Source: Achromobacter pulmonis (lineage in GTDB: Bacteria; Pseudomonadota; Gammaproteobacteria; Burkholderiales; Burkholderiaceae_B). From it: a stretch of 64,000 nt of DNA. Position 1 is the first letter of the stretch. Each line of letters starts with the position of its first letter. The notes below the pieces were generated by a model. The model was not told the DNA's origin. It saw only the letters and a program-made list of their open reading frames with translations, and did no database searches. The stretch lies in the NCBI RefSeq assembly GCF_002885955.2, contig NZ_POQS01000001.1:830686-894685 (forward strand). Reading direction: 5' to 3'. Below, piece after piece: positions 60,218-64,000 of the stretch. Made by a program: the position numbers and the translations under genes.

Positions 60218-60523
60218 ATGATTATCCAAACGCTGATCGCCCTCAGCCTGGCCGCCATATTCCTGGGCTGCTTCTGCATCTATCGCGCCTCGCCCAACCA
60301 GCGCTGGCGGCCCCTGCCCTGGCCCACGCTGCCGGCGCGCACCGCGGGCCTCGTCCTGCTGGCGCTTGGCGGCTGGGGCTGCCTGTACACCCATACGCGC
60401 GTCGCGGCCGTGTTCGTGTTCTGCACGGCCCTGATGCTGTTCTTCAGCCTCATCCCGTACCTCGGCGCTCTCGCGGGATCGCACGGGAGCGATACCCATG
60501 AAACCCGGCATGAAACCCGGTAA
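60218..60523 (+). CDS. small membrane protein, DUF3325-like
   Basis: 101 residues from ATG 60218; the long frame upstream is antisense-like sequence inside the receptor gene. Three hydrophobic segments (IIQTLIALSLAAIFLGCFCIY; TAGLVLLALGGWGCLY; VAAVFVFCTALMLFFSLIPYLGAL) and a short charged tail. Proteins of this kind often sit between a TonB receptor, a DUF3649 protein and a PepSY protein; their role in iron uptake is not established. Confidence 0.8.
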   Translation: MIIQTLIALSLAAIFLGCFCIYRASPNQRWRPLPWPTLPARTAGLVLLALGGWGCLYTHTRVAAVFVFCTALMLFFSLIPYLGALAGSHGSDTHETRHETR

Positions 60524-60800
60524 GCCCGCCGCCATCCGGCGCGACTGGATATCCAAGAGCCTGGCGGGCGCGCTGCTGGGGTTCGCGCTTGCCATCGGCG
60601 CCAGCGCCGCGCTGGCCGCGCTGACCGCCGGCATCCCGCTGGTGACGCGCTCGCAGCTCGTCATGTGGCTGGTGCCGCCCGTCTGGCTCGGCGTGCTCGG
60701 CACCGTCTATTTCTTCACCAGCGGCGCGCGCGCCTGGGCCTGGCTGGGCGGGGCATGCCTGGCGCTGTATGCCGCGCTGTTCCTGACCGGCGCGCTTTGA
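60498..60800 (+). CDS. small membrane protein, DUF3649-like
   Basis: 100 residues; GGGAG lies 8 bases before ATG 60498, and the gene overlaps the previous one by 26 bases. Three hydrophobic segments (SLAGALLGFALAIGASAALAAL, SQLVMWLVPPVWLGVLGTVYF, AWLGGACLALYAALFL). Annotated relatives are called iron-uptake proteins by context. It is followed 12 bases later by the PepSY protein gene and probably forms an inner-membrane complex with it. Confidence 0.8.
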   Translation: MKPGMKPGKPAAIRRDWISKSLAGALLGFALAIGASAALAALTAGIPLVTRSQLVMWLVPPVWLGVLGTVYFFTSGARAWAWLGGACLALYAALFLTGAL

Positions 60801-60812
60801 CGGAGACACGCC

Positions 60813-62429
60813 ATGAAAGCCGACCTGATACGCATCTACAAGTCCGTCCATACCTGGACCGGCATTCTGACGGGCATGGCGTTGTTCATCGCGTTCTACG
60901 CGGGCGCGCTGACGGTCTTCAAAGAGCCCATCGTCCGCTGGGCCACGCCGAATCCGACCGTCTCGTACCTGCCGCTGGACGAGACCCCCGGCCTGATCGC
61001 CAGCGTCCTGGCTGCGCGGCCCGAGGTGGCCGACGGCTTCGCCATTCATCTGCGCAACGCCGAGCACGTGCCGGCCCGCATGGGCTGGGATGAGGCCGAC
61101 GGGAATGACGGCGATGAAGCATCGAAGCGCCATTACATCGCCTACCTGGATGCGGGCGGGCTGCAAGTGGAGCAATCCAGGCCCAGCGGGCTGGCGTCCT
61201 TCGTGGACGTGCTGCACCGCGTGGTGGGCCTGCCCGTCGATAGCGATCCCGCCCGCTGGTTCATGGGCGTGGTCGCGTCGCTGTACGCGCTTGCGCTGGT
61301 CTCCGGCGTCATCGTGCTGCTGCCGTCGCTGGTGAAGGACTTCTTTGCCCTGCGCACCGGCCGCAACCTCAAACGCATGTGGCTGGACGCGCACAACGTG
61401 GTGGGCATCGTTTCCCTGCCCTTCCATATCGTCATGGCGCTCAGCTCGGTCGTGTTCGCGTTTCACGACGGCATCTACGACCTGCAGGACAAGCTGATGT
61501 ACGAGGGCAAGCTGGCGGCGCTGTTCCAGCGCGCGGGTCCGCCCGAAACCGCCGGCCCGCGCGATCCGGCGGCCCTGCTCACGCCCCGGGAGCTGGTGGC
61601 CCGGGCGCGCGAGTTCGCGCCCGGCTTCGAACCCGAAACGCTGCAATACCAGCGCATCGCCGGTCCGCGCGCCCTGGTGCGCGTATGGGGCAAGAACGAG
61701 CGCGCCGTTTCGCCCAGGGCAATGGGCGGCTTCCTGGCGCTCGATCCTTATTCCGGCAAGGTCCTCAGCACCGACTACCTGCCGGGCGGGCAGGACACGC
61801 CCAATCTCTGGATCAGCAGCTTCTTCGCCCTGCATATGGCGTCCTTCGGCGGAGCGGCCGTGAAATGTCTGTACTTCCTGCTCGGGCTGGCGGGCGCCTG
61901 GCTGTTCTACAGCGGCAACCTGCTGTGGATCGAAACCCGCCGCAAGCGCGCCGACCGGCGGACTGGCGCAATACCCGCGCAACGGCTGGACACGCGCCTG
62001 ATGGCCTCGGCCACCGTCGGCGTCTGCCTGGGAAGCGTATGCGGGATTTCGCTGATGATGCTTGCGTCCAAATGGCTTCATGGGCGCGTGGGCGACCTGG
62101 ACGCCTGGCTGCAAGCGCTGTACTACCTGGCTTTCTTCGCGTGCATCGCCTGGGCCTTCCTGCGCGGCGGCGCGGCGGCGGGCGTGCATCTGCTTAGGCT
62201 GGCCGCGGCGCTGGCCCTGGCGATCCCGGCGACCTCGCTGCTGGGCGCCCTGTTTCCCGCGTCCGGCCTTTGGGCGCACGCGTCGGCGGCGACCCTGGCC
62301 GTGGACGCCACGGCGCTGGCGATGGCCCTGGGGTTCGCCTGGCTGGCGCAGGCCAGCGCGCGCCGCATCGCGCGCGGCGAGCCCGACAGCGTATGGGCGC
62401 CCAGGCTGCCGCTTGCCAGCACCGAATAG
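60813..62429 (+). CDS. PepSY-associated membrane protein (ferric-siderophore reductase-like)
   Basis: 538 residues. The N-terminal IYKSVHTWTGILTGMALFIAFYAGALTVFKE (residues about 6-36) is the PepSY_TM signature. Two PepSY-like periplasmic regions and at least six further membrane helices follow, with His residues in HNVVGIVSLPFHIVMALSSVVF that could bind haem. Such proteins are thought to reduce iron on ferric siderophores in the periplasm. It lies between the receptor and the esterase genes, consistent with iron release from the imported complex. Confidence 0.9.
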   Translation: MKADLIRIYKSVHTWTGILTGMALFIAFYAGALTVFKEPIVRWATPNPTVSYLPLDETPGLIASVLAARPEVADGFAIHLRNAEHVPARMGWDEADGNDGDEASKRHYIAYLDAGGLQVEQSRPSGLASFVDVLHRVVGLPVDSDPARWFMGVVASLYALALVSGVIVLLPSLVKDFFALRTGRNLKRMWLDAHNVVGIVSLPFHIVMALSSVVFAFHDGIYDLQDKLMYEGKLAALFQRAGPPETAGPRDPAALLTPRELVARAREFAPGFEPETLQYQRIAGPRALVRVWGKNERAVSPRAMGGFLALDPYSGKVLSTDYLPGGQDTPNLWISSFFALHMASFGGAAVKCLYFLLGLAGAWLFYSGNLLWIETRRKRADRRTGAIPAQRLDTRLMASATVGVCLGSVCGISLMMLASKWLHGRVGDLDAWLQALYYLAFFACIAWAFLRGGAAAGVHLLRLAAALALAIPATSLLGALFPASGLWAHASAATLAVDATALAMALGFAWLAQASARRIARGEPDSVWAPRLPLASTE

Positions 62430-62472
62430 CCGCCGCGGCGCTCAGATTTTCTCTCGATGACTTATCGGCGCC

Positions 62473-64000
62473 ATGCCGATGAAATGGATGGACATGCATA
62501 AACAAAAAGGTTTGGAATGGCGCGCACGCGCATCGGCGGCGGCGCTCGCGGGCGCATTGGCGGCCGCGGCGCCGCAAGTCGCCGCCGCGCAATCCGCTCA
62601 GGGCACAGTCACGCCGCAGGCCTATTCCGACGAACGGATCTCCATGCAGAAAGGCGAGTTCCTGGCCGGAACCTGGGCCGCCGACAGCGGCGTGACGCTG
62701 GACCTGCTGGACGCCGCCGGCCGCCACGTGCGCCGGCTGAGCGACCATGAAAAACCCGCCGGCACGCTGATGCTGGTGGCGCCGGCCGACGGCGCCTTTA
62801 CGGTGCGGGCCCAGGGGCGCGGCGCGTACCGGTGGACGGTCACCGAACGCCTGCCGCTGTCGGCGCAGCATGCGCCCGCCGCGAAGATAGACAGCCCGCG
62901 CCTGGCCGCCCTGGCGCAGACGCTGGCTTCGGGCGGCGCCACGGCGTCCTTCTGGGACGAGGTAGCGCAGACCGGCGCCCCGCTGGTCGAGCCGGTGGAC
63001 GCCTCGCGCGACCGCGTCACGTTCCTGTGGCGCGGCGCCGAACGCAATGTCCGCCTGTTCGGCGGCCCCTCTTCGGACCATGCGCAGCTGACCCGGCTAG
63101 GCGACTCCGACGTCTGGTACGTCAGCTTCGTCGTGCCCCGCTCCACGCGGCTGTCCTACCGCCTGGCGCCCGACGTACCGGAACTGCCGGGCTCCGGCAT
63201 GGCGCGCCGCCGCGCCATCCTGGCGACCGCGCAAGCCGACCCGTACAATCCCCGCGCCTATCCCCGGCGCGGCATCGACCCGTTCCAGACCTACTCGGTT
63301 CTGGAACTGGCCGACGCCCCGGCGCAGCCCTGGGTCGAGGCGCGCGCGGACGTGCCGGCCGGCACGGTGGAAACCCGGGAATTGCACAGCGCCATCCTGG
63401 GCAACACGCGCAAGATCCACCTGTACCGTCCGGCGGGCTGGCGGCCTGAGGCCGCGCAAAACCACGTGCTGGTGCTGTTCGACGCCGGCGCCTACCTGGG
63501 CCGGGTGCCCACGCCGACCATACTGGACAACATGATCGCCGCCGGCGTCATCCCCCCGACCGCGGCCCTGCTCATCGACAATCCCACGGCCGATTCGCGC
63601 AGCCAGGAACTGCCGCCCAACCCGGCGTTCGCCGACTTCCTGGCGCGCGAGCTCATGCCGTGGGCGCGCAAGCAAGGCCTGGGCGCGCCGGCGGCGCGCA
63701 CCATCGTCGGCGGATCGAGCTATGGCGGCCTGGCCTCGGCCTACGCCGCGCTGCGCCATCCCGACGTGTTCGGCAACGTGCTCAGCCAATCGGGCTCGTA
63801 CTGGTGGTCGCCGGCCGGCGAAGAGGACCAGTGGCTGACGCGGCAGTTCGCCGCTGTGCGCAAGCTGCCGGTGCGCTTCTTCCTGGGAGCGGGCCTGTTC
63901 GAATCCGGGCGCGGCAGCCAGCCGGGCATACTCGAAACCAACCGCCATCTGCGCGACGTGCTGCGCGCCAAGGGCTATTGGGTCGAACACCGCGAGGTGG
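62473..64000 (+). CDS. enterochelin esterase-like hydrolase, cut by the window end
   Basis: An open frame of at least 509 codons runs from ATG 62473 to the end with no stop; ATGs at 62479, 62488 and 62494 are alternative starts. An N-terminal signal-like segment (AAALAGALAAAAPQVAAAQ, about residues 25-43) suggests a periplasmic enzyme. The C-terminal part has the esterase nucleophile motif GGSSYGG (from about 63709), preceded by LVLFDAGAYLGRVPTPTILDNMIAAGVIPP, as in Fes/IroE/BfeB-type catechol-siderophore esterases. It would hydrolyse the tri-ester backbone of enterobactin-like siderophores to free iron. It starts 43 bases after the PepSY gene. Confidence 0.88.
   Translation, partial: MPMKWMDMHKQKGLEWRARASAAALAGALAAAAPQVAAAQSAQGTVTPQAYSDERISMQKGEFLAGTWAADSGVTLDLLDAAGRHVRRLSDHEKPAGTLMLVAPADGAFTVRAQGRGAYRWTVTERLPLSAQHAPAAKIDSPRLAALAQTLASGGATASFWDEVAQTGAPLVEPVDASRDRVTFLWRGAERNVRLFGGPSSDHAQLTRLGDSDVWYVSFVVPRSTRLSYRLAPDVPELPGSGMARRRAILATAQADPYNPRAYPRRGIDPFQTYSVLELADAPAQPWVEARADVPAGTVETRELHSAILGNTRKIHLYRPAGWRPEAAQNHVLVLFDAGAYLGRVPTPTILDNMIAAGVIPPTAALLIDNPTADSRSQELPPNPAFADFLARELMPWARKQGLGAPAARTIVGGSSYGGLASAYAALRHPDVFGNVLSQSGSYWWSPAGEEDQWLTRQFAAVRKLPVRFFLGAGLFESGRGSQPGILETNRHLRDVLRAKGYWVEHREV

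Overview
The window is about 68% G+C, packed with genes, and looks like a chromosome of a metabolically versatile betaproteobacterium, most likely Alcaligenaceae (Achromobacter/Bordetella-like). The reasons are base composition, two stand-alone Bug/TctC-type periplasmic receptors, a complete branched-chain-type (Liv) ABC importer, an RpfF/RpfR pair of the Burkholderia type, and many small catabolic operons each with its own LysR, GntR, MarR or Lrp regulator. I see no tRNA, rRNA, CRISPR array or intact insertion sequence. The only stretch that looks foreign or decayed is the gene-free first 378 bases. Several gene starts had to be placed inside longer open frames from Shine-Dalgarno sites, overlaps with neighbours and family length; this is stated per gene.

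Layout. (1) 8891 down to 379, minus strand: a meta-cleavage operon with an extradiol dioxygenase-like protein, a class II aldolase-like protein, a 2-hydroxymuconic semialdehyde dehydrogenase, a Liv-type ABC importer with its receptor, and an SDR dehydrogenase. (2) 9112-11325: a multidrug/lipid-type ABC exporter behind a long structured leader with a 16-codon ORF. (3) 11353-14257: LysE-type exporter with divergent Lrp regulator, then an isonitrile hydratase-like protein with a divergent GlxA-type regulator. (4) 14262-20760: SDR plus Bug receptor, divergent from cyclase, CoA ligase and GntR regulator, with tandem palindromes between, followed by an orphan ABC receptor. (5) 20771-35264: the most interesting region. 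A hydantoinase-like/carbamoylase pair and a divergent LysR gene are followed by an eight-gene run: DUF917, urocanase-like, CoA transferase, two acyl-CoA dehydrogenases, MHS transporter, exported metallo-beta-lactamase-fold protein, and an exported histidine-ammonia-lyase homologue that has lost its MIO-forming triad. Together these could convert a histidine-derived betaine (best candidate ergothioneine) to glutamate.

(6) 35282-39042: LysR, class II aldolase, MHS transporter and DsbA-like isomerase; then a Nudix hydrolase. (7) 39662-44216: LysR divergent from amidase and MFS transporter; then an aminoglycoside-phosphotransferase-like kinase. (8) 44244-48495: MarR, TauD-type dioxygenase, MFS transporter and aldehyde dehydrogenase. 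(9) 48700-50094: GntP permease. (10) 50405-53320: convergent rpfF and rpfR, the synthase and receptor/c-di-GMP effector of a fatty-acid signal (DSF) system. (11) 53599-57862: Bug receptor divergent from an IlvD/Edd dehydratase and GntR regulator; an isochorismatase-fold protein. (12) 57979-64000: an iron-siderophore uptake operon (Fur-like site, TonB receptor, two small membrane proteins, PepSY membrane protein, and an enterochelin-esterase-like protein cut by the window end).
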